A stretch of DNA of 64,000 bases, from the NCBI RefSeq assembly GCF_002941025.1, contig NZ_PTJS01000001.1, positions 2,790,001-2,854,000 of the forward strand. Direction: 5' to 3'. A program made the translations under genes and the position numbers. Shown here one piece after another: positions 16,209 through 28,739 of the stretch (positions are counted from its first letter, which is position 1; each line of letters starts with the position of its first letter). Under the pieces are notes generated by a model that saw nothing but the letters and a program-made list of their open reading frames with translations, ran no database searches and was not told the DNA's origin. The stretch is from Streptomyces sp. QL37 (lineage in GTDB: Bacteria; Actinomycetota; Actinomycetes; Streptomycetales; Streptomycetaceae).

Positions 16209-17216
16209 ATGAACCGGAACACCCCGCTCTCCCAGCGCCCCGTCCACGAAGTGACCCACCGCGTGCGGTCCGCCGCGCAGCTGCGTTCCCAGGGCGTCAC
16301 CGCCGCGCAGACCGCGGCCCAGTGCCTGCCCGGCGGCCCGTGGCAGCAGCTGCTCCCCGGCGTGTACCTGCTGCACCCGGCACCGCCCACGAACGACGAC
16401 CGGGTGCGCGGCGCCCTCCTGTACGCGGGGCGGCCTCCGGCGGGCGCCCGCCGGACCGTTCCCGACCGGTCGGGGCCCGGCTACGGGGAGGCCATGGTCA
16501 CGGGCCTGGCGGCGCTGGCCCTGTACGGCTTCACGTCCGCTCCCCCGGTGATCGCCCTGCACCGGATCGACGTGCTGGTGCCGCGCACCAGGCGGCTGCG
16601 CTCCACCCGCTTCGTCCAGGTCACCAGGGCCGCGGTCCTGCCCCGGCCGCAGCGCCGGCTCGGGGTGCCGCTGGCTCCCGTGGAGCGGGCGCTCGCCGAC
16701 GCCGTGGCCTCGCTCGCGGACGCCTCGACGGTGCGCCGCATCCTGACGGAGGCGGTGCGTGGCGGGCACTGCGAACCGGCCTCGGTCGTACGGGAGCTGA
16801 ACGACGCCAAGCTGCTGGGGCGCGCGCACGTGGCGGACGCGGTGGACGCGCTGCTCGTCGAGGGCCGCGCGATGGCGGAGGGCCGGCTGTACGAGATGGT
16901 GCGCACCCACGGCCTGCCCCAGCCGCTGTGGAACGTGGAGCTGTCGCTGCCGGGCGGCGGCTTCCTGGGAGGGGTGGACGCGTACTGGCCGGAGCAGGCG
17001 GTCGCGCTGGAACTGGGCACCCGCTCGCCCCGGGAGGAGCACGTCGCCTTCGCCGCCGAACGGGAACACCTGGAGCGGCTCGGGGTGACGGTGGTGCGGG
17101 TGACCCCGACGCAGCTGCGCGACTCGACGGATCAGCTGTCGGTGGTGCTGCGTACGGCGCTGATGGCGGCCGAGGACCGTGAACCGGCCGCGTACGTGGT
17201 GGTCCTGCCCCGGTGA
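16209..17216 (+). CDS. Nuclease-fold protein with AbiEi-like N-terminus (DUF559-like C-terminus)
   Basis: The 335-residue protein combines an N-terminal segment resembling the AbiEi antitoxin layout (RSAAQLRSQGVTAAQTAAQ, then LLPGVYLLHPAP) with a C-terminal half resembling the DUF559/Vsr-like restriction fold. In the latter, Glu224 (MAEGRLYEM), Asp257 (GVDAYWP) and Glu268 (ALELG) sit where that fold places its acidic residues, followed by HVAFAAEREHLERLGVTVVR. The lysine expected after Glu268 is replaced by Gly-Thr, so catalysis may be lost. Such proteins are common in actinomycetes, with no established role. No toxin gene is adjacent, so a toxin-antitoxin function is not supported. Confidence 0.7.
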   Translation: MNRNTPLSQRPVHEVTHRVRSAAQLRSQGVTAAQTAAQCLPGGPWQQLLPGVYLLHPAPPTNDDRVRGALLYAGRPPAGARRTVPDRSGPGYGEAMVTGLAALALYGFTSAPPVIALHRIDVLVPRTRRLRSTRFVQVTRAAVLPRPQRRLGVPLAPVERALADAVASLADASTVRRILTEAVRGGHCEPASVVRELNDAKLLGRAHVADAVDALLVEGRAMAEGRLYEMVRTHGLPQPLWNVELSLPGGGFLGGVDAYWPEQAVALELGTRSPREEHVAFAAEREHLERLGVTVVRVTPTQLRDSTDQLSVVLRTALMAAEDREPAAYVVVLPR

Positions 17217-17376
17217 GCCCCGGCGCGTGGCGCAATGGCCCCGGTGGCGGATCTACGCCATGTCACTTTCTCGTCCCCGCCAACTCTCCACAAACCCCTG
17301 TCATTTACGAAAGGCTGAGCGGTCATCGGGTACCGAATTCCGGACTCTCTCTTTCTTTCACAAAACAGGGATGCTG

Positions 17377-21892
<4,516 letters not shown>

Positions 21893-21904
21893 GCCGTCGT
21901 ACGG

Positions 21905-21943
21905 CGAAGGGGTGGCCACCGGAGTCCGGCGGCCACCCCTTCG
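21905..21943. terminator. Terminator between asd and the DUF1203 gene
   Basis: A 13-bp perfect stem (21905-21917 with 21931-21943) lies between the two convergent genes and probably serves both. Confidence 0.8.
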
Positions 21944-22031
21944 GCGATGTGCCGGGCAGCTCGTGCGGCGGATCCACGGTGATCGCCATCGCACCGTTCT
22001 GCCGGAAGAGTCCGGTCCCCGGGTCCCGCCG

Positions 22032-22532
22032 TCAGCCGGCCCGCACCTCGAAGTGGAAGCACCCGTACTCCACGGCCCGCACGTGCGCCAGCACCACCTC
22101 GGGGTCGGCGAAGGCCTCCGCCAGCGCCTCGTCGAAGCCCCGCTCCTCGTCGGCCGGGATCTCCAGCAGCCGGCCTCCGACGATCCTGCCGTCCGCGTCG
22201 TAGCGCCGGACCGTGCGCAGCGCGCCCGCCCGCGAGAACGGGTAGCCGGTCCGGTCCGCCGCCGGGCCGTCGCACTCCTCGGCGTGGATGAAGACGGGGC
22301 CCTGCTCGTCGTACGCACCCGGGTGCGCCCGGGTCTCCGCGGCCCAGCGCCGCAGCGGCGCGTACGACACGAGGGCGATCCTCTCCCCGGCCCGTGCGCC
22401 ACGCAGGCAGCAGCGGAGGGGTTCACCGCCCTCCGTCGCCGTGTACGGGACGCGGGGACGTCCGGCGTCGTCGGCCGTGCGGAGCTCCTTCAGAACGTCC
22501 GGCCCGACGGGTCGTGCCTCGTAAGTGGTCAT
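22032..22532 (-). CDS. DUF1203 family protein
   Basis: This 166-residue protein fits DUF1203: GGEPLRCCLRGARAGERIAL, the SYAPLRRW strand, a GPVFIHAEEC motif, and YDADGRIVGGRLLEIP. The conserved Cys-Cys and His/Glu/Cys cluster could bind a metal, but no function is known for the family. The ATG at 22532 is chosen because MTTYEARPVG is the usual beginning and the frame upstream becomes the antisense of the next gene's leader. It is divergent from pepN copy 2, with about 110 bp between starts. Confidence 0.82.
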   Translation of the reverse strand: MTTYEARPVGPDVLKELRTADDAGRPRVPYTATEGGEPLRCCLRGARAGERIALVSYAPLRRWAAETRAHPGAYDEQGPVFIHAEECDGPAADRTGYPFSRAGALRTVRRYDADGRIVGGRLLEIPADEERGFDEALAEAFADPEVVLAHVRAVEYGCFHFEVRAG

Positions 22533-22631
22533 GATCCGAGGATGGCCCGATCGACTCAACCGGTCCGGCGGAAAACGGACATCGCGCTGGGCCCGCCCCA
22601 CGTGGAAGGATGGCCAAAAACGTCGCATATC

Positions 22632-22637
22632 AAGGAG
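22632..22637 (+). promoter_or_regulatory. Ribosome-binding site that fixes the pepN (copy 2) start
   Basis: AAGGAG lies eight bases before the GTG at 22646. The in-frame ATG at 22610 is rejected because it lacks a site and the protein would not align with copy 1. A candidate -10, AAGGAT, is at 22606-22611. Confidence 0.7.
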
Positions 22638-22645
22638 ATGACCGC

Positions 22646-25222
22646 GTGCCTGGCACGAATCTGACCCGCGAAGAGGCACAGGAGCGGGCGCGCCTGCTGA
22701 CCGTGGACGCGTACGAGATCGACCTCGACCTCTCCGGCGCGCAGGAGGGCGGCACCTACCGGTCCGTCACCACCGTGCGCTTCGACTCCGCCGAAGCGGG
22801 TGCGGAGACCTTCATCGATCTGGTCGCCCCCGCGGTGCACGACATCGTGCTGAACGGCAAGGACCTGGACATCGCCGCCGTCTTCCGGGACTCCCGGATC
22901 ACGCTGAAGCATCTCCGGGCCGGCGCCAACGAGCTGAAGGTCGTCGCCGACTGCTCGTACACGAACACCGGCGAGGGGCTGCACCGGTTCGTCGACCCCG
23001 TCGACGAGCAGGCCTACCTGTACACCCAGTTCGAGGTCCCGGACGCCCGCCGGGTGTTCGCGAGCTTCGAGCAGCCCGACCTGAAGGCCACCTTCCGGTT
23101 CACCGTGAAGGCGCCGTCCGGCTGGACCGTGATCTCCAACTCGCCGACCCCTGAACCCGAGGGCGACGTCTGGTCCTTCGAGCCGACTCCGCGCATCTCC
23201 ACGTACATCACGGCCCTGATCGCCGGTCCGTACCACGCGGTGCACAGCAGCTACGAGAAGGACGGCCAGTCCGTGCCGCTGGGCATCTACTGCCGGCCGT
23301 CGCTCGCCGAGTACCTGGACGCGGACGAGATCTTCGCGGTCACGCGGCAGGGCTTCGAGTGGTTCCAGGAGAAGTTCGACTACGCGTACCCGTTCGCCAA
23401 GTACGACCAGCTCTTCGTCCCCGAGTTCAACGCCGGGGCGATGGAGAACGCGGGCGCGGTCACCATCCGCGACCAGTACGTGTTCCGCTCGAAGGTCACG
23501 GACGCGGCCTACGAGACGCGCGCCGAGACCATCCTCCACGAGCTGGCCCACATGTGGTTCGGCGACCTGGTCACCATGGAGTGGTGGAACGACCTCTGGC
23601 TGAACGAGTCGTTCGCCACGTACACCTCCATCGCGTGCCAGGCGGACGCCGAGGGCTCCAGGTGGCCGCACTCCTGGACCACGTTCGCCAACTCCATGAA
23701 GACATGGGCGTACCGGCAGGACCAGCTGCCGTCGACGCACCCGATCATGGCGGACATCCAGGACCTCGACGACGTCCTGGTGAACTTCGACGGGATCACG
23801 TACGCGAAGGGCGCCTCGGTCCTGAAGCAGCTCGTCGCGTACGTCGGAAAGGACGCGTTCTTCAAGGGCGTGCAGGCGTACTTCAAGGCGCACGCGTTCG
23901 GGAACACGCGCCTGTCCGACCTGCTGGGCGCGCTGGAGGAGACCTCGGGCCGTGACCTGAGGACCTGGTCGAAGGCGTGGCTGGAGACGGCCGGCATCAA
24001 CATCCTGCGCCCGGAGATCGAGACCGACGAGAACGGCCACGTCACCTCGTTCACCGTGCTCCAGGAGGCCCCCGCGCTCCCCGCCGGGGCCAAGGGCGAG
24101 CCGACGCTGCGCCCGCACCGGATCGCCATCGGCTGCTACGACCTCGACGCCGCCGGGAAGCTGGTACGCACGGACCGGATCGAGCTGGACGTCGACGGTG
24201 AGCGCACCACCGTGCCCTTCCCGGCCGGCACGGCGCGTCCGGCCGTCGTCCTGCTCAACGACGACGATCTGTCGTACGCGAAGGTCCGCCTCGACGAGGA
24301 GTCGCTGCGGGTCGTCACGGCGCACCTGGGTGACTTCACCGAGTCCCTGCCCCGCGCCCTGAGCTGGGCCTCGGCCTGGGACATGACGCGCGACGGCGAG
24401 CTGGCGACGCGCGACTACCTGGCACTGGTCCTCTCCGGGATCAGCAAGGAGACGGACATCGGCGTCGTGCAGTCGCTGCACCGCCAGGTGAAGCTGGCCC
24501 TGGACCTCTACGCCGCCCCGGAGTGGCGCGAGGCGGGTCTGAACCAGTGGACCGAGGCGACGCTCGCGCACCTGCGCGCGGCGGAGCCGGCCAGTGACCA
24601 CCAGCTGGCGTGGGCCCGTGCCTTCGCCGCGACGGCGCGCAGCCCGCTCCACCTGGACGTGCTGCAGTCGCTGCTGGACGGCACCCAGGAGATCGAGGGC
24701 CTGGCCGTCGACACGGAGCTGCGCTGGGCGTTCGTGCAGCGCCTCGCCGCGACGGGCCTCATCGACGAGGAGGAGATCGCCGCAGAGTACGAGCGCGACA
24801 AGACGGCGGCGGGCGAGCGCCACGCGGCGTCCGCACGCGCGGCCCAGCCCTCCGAGGAGGCCAAGGCCGAGGCGTGGGCGTCGGTCGTCGAGTCGGACAA
24901 GCTGCCGAACTCCTTGCAGGAGTCGGTCATCGGCGGCTTCGTGCAGACCGACCAGCGTGAGCTGCTCGCTCCGTACACCGAGCGGTACTTCACGGCGGTC
25001 AAGGACGTCTGGGACTCGCGCAGCCACGAGATGGCCCAGCAGATCGCGGTCGGCCTCTACCCGGCCCTCCAGGTCTCGCAGGAGACCCTGGACGCGACCG
25101 ACGCCTGGCTGGACTCGGCTCAGCCGAGTGCCGCGCTGCGCCGGCTGATGTCGGAGTCGCGCGCGGGCGTGGAGCGTGCGCTGAAGGCGCAGGCAGCGGA
25201 CGCGGCGGCGGCCACCGCGTAG
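22646..25222 (+). CDS. pepN: M1-family aminopeptidase N (copy 2)
   Basis: The 858-residue cytoplasmic zinc aminopeptidase parallels copy 1 over its whole length. GAMEN occurs in FNAGAMENAGAVTIRD, the zinc site HELAH at residues 298-302, and the third ligand Glu321 in LNESFATY. It lacks the Gly/Ser-rich insert of copy 1 and carries a 6-residue Pro/Ala insert near residue 477 (ALPAGAKGE). The two copies lie on the same strand 6.6 kb apart with unrelated genes between, so the duplication is not a fresh tandem one. Different substrate preference is likely but not readable. Confidence 0.95.
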   Translation: MPGTNLTREEAQERARLLTVDAYEIDLDLSGAQEGGTYRSVTTVRFDSAEAGAETFIDLVAPAVHDIVLNGKDLDIAAVFRDSRITLKHLRAGANELKVVADCSYTNTGEGLHRFVDPVDEQAYLYTQFEVPDARRVFASFEQPDLKATFRFTVKAPSGWTVISNSPTPEPEGDVWSFEPTPRISTYITALIAGPYHAVHSSYEKDGQSVPLGIYCRPSLAEYLDADEIFAVTRQGFEWFQEKFDYAYPFAKYDQLFVPEFNAGAMENAGAVTIRDQYVFRSKVTDAAYETRAETILHELAHMWFGDLVTMEWWNDLWLNESFATYTSIACQADAEGSRWPHSWTTFANSMKTWAYRQDQLPSTHPIMADIQDLDDVLVNFDGITYAKGASVLKQLVAYVGKDAFFKGVQAYFKAHAFGNTRLSDLLGALEETSGRDLRTWSKAWLETAGINILRPEIETDENGHVTSFTVLQEAPALPAGAKGEPTLRPHRIAIGCYDLDAAGKLVRTDRIELDVDGERTTVPFPAGTARPAVVLLNDDDLSYAKVRLDEESLRVVTAHLGDFTESLPRALSWASAWDMTRDGELATRDYLALVLSGISKETDIGVVQSLHRQVKLALDLYAAPEWREAGLNQWTEATLAHLRAAEPASDHQLAWARAFAATARSPLHLDVLQSLLDGTQEIEGLAVDTELRWAFVQRLAATGLIDEEEIAAEYERDKTAAGERHAASARAAQPSEEAKAEAWASVVESDKLPNSLQESVIGGFVQTDQRELLAPYTERYFTAVKDVWDSRSHEMAQQIAVGLYPALQVSQETLDATDAWLDSAQPSAALRRLMSESRAGVERALKAQAADAAAATA

Positions 25223-25239
25223 CGGGACCCGCACGGCGA

Positions 25240-25267
25240 GGGGGCGTCTCCGTCGGGAGGCGCCCCC
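25240..25267. terminator. Terminator between pepN copy 2 and the rsb operon
   Basis: A 12-bp stem with one G-U pair (25240-25251 with 25256-25267) and a 4-base loop sits between convergent genes. Confidence 0.75.
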
Positions 25268-25287
25268 TTCGTGGTGCTGCCAGGGGC

Positions 25288-26952
25288 TCAGCGGAGGCAG
25301 GCGGCGAGCAGGGCGATGTCGTCCGTCTTGCCCTTGCCGAACATCGACAGCAGGTGGTCGCACAGCTCCTCGACCTCTGCCGGTGCCCGGGAGAAGGTGC
25401 TGCTCAGGGCCTCCAGGCTCTCGTCGAGGTTTTCCCGGGGAACCTCGACGAGGCCGTCGGTCAGCAGCAGGAGTGTGGAGCCCTCCGGCACGTCGTGGCT
25501 CACGACCGGCGGGTGCGGCAGGTTGAGCCCGAGGAGCGGCCCGTGCTCGCTCAGGTAGCGGGTGGAACCGTCCGGGTGACGCAGCAGGGGCGGTATGTGG
25601 CCGGCGTTGGCCACCTGGATCCGCCGTTCGCCGGGTTCCACGAGTACGAGGCAGACGGTGACCGTCATGGACGGCCGCAGCCGCACCAGGAGGGCGTCCA
25701 GGTTCGTCAGGAGGGACTGCGGGGTGTGCCCCTCGATGGCGTAGGCCCGCAGGGCGTGCCGGATCTCGCCCATGATCATGGCGGCCTTGAGCGAGTGCCC
25801 GGCCACGTCCCCGATGGCGAGCAGCAGACCGGCCGGGGTCTGGATGGCCTCGTAGAAGTCGCCGCCGATCTCCGCGTCGTCGGCGGCGGGTTCGTAGCGT
25901 ACGGCCATGTCCACACCGGGCACCTCGGGGAGCCTGTCCGGCAGGAAGCTGCGCTGGAGGGTGAGGACCAGCGCGTGCTCCTCGCTGCGGGTGCGCAGGG
26001 CTTCCAGGGCCAGCGCGCAGGCCTGCGCCAGCTGCGACAGGAGCTCGATGTCGTCGGTACCTGCCAGGGCCGTTGCGGCCACGGCGAAGGCGACGGCGGG
26101 CCGGCCCCGCTTCGTACGGGCGAGAGTCAGGGCGACCCCAGCGGGGAAGACGTCCGCCCGGCCGCCCCCCTCGTGGCCGGTGAGCGCTCGCCAGTCGGTG
26201 CCGGACAGGAGCACCGTCTCCGTCCCGGTCCGGTCGCCGAGCGCCCTCTCGGTCAGGACGTCCAGCAGCCGTGACTCCTCCCGGACGCCGGAGACCGACG
26301 GCTCCGCGCCCCCGGGGCGGGGGCTTGCCGCTCCGCCGCCCTCCGGGACCGTGGCGAGGTGGAGCGTCCGGTTGTCGGGGCTGAGTCCCACGGCGACGGC
26401 GGGCGACCCCATCAGCACGGCCGCACCGGCCGCGGCCGCGGCGACGAACGTCTCCCCGTCCTTGGCCGCGTAGACGGCCAGGGTGCTGCTGTTCAGAGCG
26501 GCCACGCGGGTGGCCAGCAGCTCCGCGCGGCGGCGGGCGCGGGCGTAGCGCAGCGCCGCGGTGACCGTGGCCAGCAGCTCGTCCGGTGCGATCGGTTCGG
26601 TGAGGTAGGCGTCGGCACCGCGGTGGAGCCCCTGGGTGCGGTCGCTCAGCTCGATGGCCGTGGCGGAGACGTGGATGACCGGCAGCGAGGCGGTCCGCGG
26701 GTCGGCCTTGATGTGCTCGCACACCTCGAAGCCGCTCATGTCGGGCAGCTTCACGTCGACGACGGCCAGTTCGGGCAGTTCGCCGTCGGGGGCGGTGGCG
26801 AGCAGGGCCAGGCCCTCCGTCCCGTCGGAGGCCTCCACCACCGTGTGGCCGGCCCGGCGGAGCCAGCTGCTGACGATGTAGCGGTTCGTGTCGTTGTCGT
26901 CGAGTACCAGCACCTTCGCGGCGGCGCTGTCCTGGGACAGGTGCGTACTCAT
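25288..26952 (-). CDS. Response regulator with GAF-like and PP2C-type (SpoIIE) phosphatase domains
   Basis: The 554-residue protein has a receiver domain (residues 12-130; Asp19-Asp20 acidic pocket, phospho-acceptor Asp66 in LAVVDVKLPDMSG), a GAF-like middle (about 190-330) and a SpoIIE-type PP2C domain (about 345-554) with GGDFYEAIQTP, AIGDVAGHSLKAAMIMGEIR and LLLLTDGLVEV. Such RsbP/RsbU-like phosphatases dephosphorylate STAS anti-sigma antagonists, so phosphorylation of Asp66, probably by the upstream hybrid kinase, would control a partner switch. The ATG at 26952 overlaps the kinase stop by 4 bp (ATGA). It is the last gene of the six-gene operon. Confidence 0.9.
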   Translation of the reverse strand: MSTHLSQDSAAAKVLVLDDNDTNRYIVSSWLRRAGHTVVEASDGTEGLALLATAPDGELPELAVVDVKLPDMSGFEVCEHIKADPRTASLPVIHVSATAIELSDRTQGLHRGADAYLTEPIAPDELLATVTAALRYARARRRAELLATRVAALNSSTLAVYAAKDGETFVAAAAAGAAVLMGSPAVAVGLSPDNRTLHLATVPEGGGAASPRPGGAEPSVSGVREESRLLDVLTERALGDRTGTETVLLSGTDWRALTGHEGGGRADVFPAGVALTLARTKRGRPAVAFAVAATALAGTDDIELLSQLAQACALALEALRTRSEEHALVLTLQRSFLPDRLPEVPGVDMAVRYEPAADDAEIGGDFYEAIQTPAGLLLAIGDVAGHSLKAAMIMGEIRHALRAYAIEGHTPQSLLTNLDALLVRLRPSMTVTVCLVLVEPGERRIQVANAGHIPPLLRHPDGSTRYLSEHGPLLGLNLPHPPVVSHDVPEGSTLLLLTDGLVEVPRENLDESLEALSSTFSRAPAEVEELCDHLLSMFGKGKTDDIALLAACLR

Positions 26953-28739
26953 GCGGTGTCGTCCTTCCGGTCCTCTTCCGGCAGGGCGGGCGTGACGTGT
27001 TCCGAGAAGGCCGCGACCAGCTTGGGCAGGGTCAGCGTCGCCTTCTCCAGAACCGCACGTGCGTGCGTGAGCCGGTCCCGGTCCAGGTCCTCGGCGGGCG
27101 TGGAGGTGAGGATGACGACCGGGACGTCGCACAGGCCGGGGTCCGCGGCGAGCTGTGCCAGTACGGCGTAGCCGTCGAGGTCGGGCAGGTGCAGGTCGAG
27201 CAGGACGGCGTTCGGACGCTCGTGGCGCACGGCGGAGCTCGCCAGGCCGCCCTCGCCCACCTCGACCACCCGTCCGGCGAGCTGGTCCAGGAGCGGGCGG
27301 ATCGTGGCGCGGAAGGCGTCGTCGTCGTCCACGGTGACGAGGGCCGTCACCAGCGGTGCCGTCGTCCCCCGGTCCCCGTGCCCGGCGGGGGCCGGCCCGT
27401 CGGCGGGCAGCCGGACGGTGACCACGGTCCCGGATCCCGGGCTGCTGGTCAGCGAGAGGCGGCCGCCGAGGAGTTCGGTGAGCCGCCGCGCGTAGGGCAG
27501 GCCGAGGCCGGTGCCGGAGCGCCCGCGCTGGTGCGGGCCACGCACCTGGTAGAACTCCTCGAAGATCTGCTGCTGCTCCTCCTCGGGGATGCCGATGCCG
27601 GTGTCCGACACGGTGAAGACGACGTGGGCGCCCTCGGCGTCCTCCTCCCGCGTGACGTCGAGGCGTACGGTCCCGGCCGGTGTGAACTTCAACGCGTTGG
27701 ACAGCAGGTTGCGCAGGATGCGGGCGAGCATGACCTCGTCGCTGACGATCCGCGCATCGGACTCGGCCACGATCAGTTCGGGAGCGCCCGGAGTCCCGTA
27801 GCCGCGCAGTGTGCCCCGCAGCTGGCCGAGCGCCACGCGCAGGTTCACCACCGCCCAGTTGGGCTCCAGGCGTCCGGACTCCGCCTTGGCGACGTCCAGG
27901 AGCTCGTCGACGAGGGCGAGCAGGGTGGCTCCCGAGGCGGAGATGAGGGAGATCTGCCGCCGCTGCTCCTCGTCGAGGCGCTCCACGTCGAATTCGAGCA
28001 GCATCCGGGCCAGGCCGACGACGGAGTTGACCGGCGTACGGAGTTCATGGCTGACGTTGGCCCAGAACCGGGTCTTGGCCTCACTCGCCTCGCGCAGCTG
28101 ACGGGATTTGTCCTCGAGTTCGGCGTAGAGGGCCACGACGCCGCGGTTGGTCTCCTCCAGCTCCTCCGAGAGCTCGGAGTAGAGCGCCACCACCCCCCGG
28201 TTGGTCTCCTCCAGCTCCTCGTTCAGCCGGCGGAGCTCCTCGCGCTGCGCCCTGGACTCCTCCAGCGCGGCGATCAGGTCGCTGGTCTGCGCGCGGGTGT
28301 CCTCCAGCATGCTGGTGCCCTTGTGCGCCAGCAGGGCCTCCCTCGCCCGCTGGACAGCCTCGGCCGTCCGGGCTCCCCCGGCGAGCTGCTGCTCGATCGC
28401 CACCGTCCGCTCCGACGGGGTGTGGCGGATCGGGACGAGCCGGGCCGCCGCCCGCATGGCCTCTTCGCCGGGCCCCTCGCCGTCCTGCCAGGACAGGGCG
28501 ACCCGCAGGACGGCGGACGGCGCGCCGACCACACCGAAACTGACGGTCAGCCCGGAGGAGCCCAGCAGGTCCCTGCCCAGCTCGCTCAGCGCGGTCGCCA
28601 GACGGATCTGGTCCTGGTTGTCCACCCCGAGCGCTTCGGCGGCCGACTTGCCGCTGCGGCGCAGCACGAACACGTCCTGCTCCGTCATGAGGGAGAACGA
28701 GACGAGGGGGTCGGCCCCCGGGGCCGCGGAGGTGTTCAC
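26949..28739 (-). CDS. Hybrid sensor histidine kinase with C-terminal receiver
   Basis: The 596-residue soluble kinase has an N-terminal domain resembling a degenerate anti-sigma (HATPase) fold, a coiled coil (about 130-220), a HisKA domain with His231 in VSHELRTPVNSV, an ATPase domain with NLLSNALKF, DTGIGIPEE and GTGLGLPYARRL, and a receiver domain with Asp515 in LLDLHLPDLDG. No membrane segment exists, so the signal is internal. The coiled coil contains an exact 18-residue duplication (DNA 28113-28166 and 28167-28220). The start is the GTG at 28739, which overlaps the previous stop as GTGA; a TTG at 28742 is the alternative. Confidence 0.9.
   Translation of the reverse strand: MNTSAAPGADPLVSFSLMTEQDVFVLRRSGKSAAEALGVDNQDQIRLATALSELGRDLLGSSGLTVSFGVVGAPSAVLRVALSWQDGEGPGEEAMRAAARLVPIRHTPSERTVAIEQQLAGGARTAEAVQRAREALLAHKGTSMLEDTRAQTSDLIAALEESRAQREELRRLNEELEETNRGVVALYSELSEELEETNRGVVALYAELEDKSRQLREASEAKTRFWANVSHELRTPVNSVVGLARMLLEFDVERLDEEQRRQISLISASGATLLALVDELLDVAKAESGRLEPNWAVVNLRVALGQLRGTLRGYGTPGAPELIVAESDARIVSDEVMLARILRNLLSNALKFTPAGTVRLDVTREEDAEGAHVVFTVSDTGIGIPEEEQQQIFEEFYQVRGPHQRGRSGTGLGLPYARRLTELLGGRLSLTSSPGSGTVVTVRLPADGPAPAGHGDRGTTAPLVTALVTVDDDDAFRATIRPLLDQLAGRVVEVGEGGLASSAVRHERPNAVLLDLHLPDLDGYAVLAQLAADPGLCDVPVVILTSTPAEDLDRDRLTHARAVLEKATLTLPKLVAAFSEHVTPALPEEDRKDDTA
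28113..28220 (-). repeat. 54-bp in-frame duplication in the kinase coiled coil
   Basis: Two adjacent 54-bp copies (28113-28166, 28167-28220) encode 18-residue units beginning EELEETNRGVVALY. The protein copies differ in only a few positions, while several synonymous changes separate the DNA copies, so the duplication is not recent and the frame has been kept. Confidence 0.75.

Noticed and set aside
13383..17069. A 1228-codon open frame on the minus strand (also long antisense frames at 17323-20751, 22556-26722 and 952-3258)
   Set aside because: These run opposite to clear genes, are rich in Arg/Gly/Asp/His/Val and match no family. High GC removes stop codons from the antisense frame, so they are shadows.
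16209..17216. Toxin-antitoxin (AbiE) system
   Set aside because: Only AbiEi-like N-terminal similarity is present and no AbiEii-type toxin gene adjoins.
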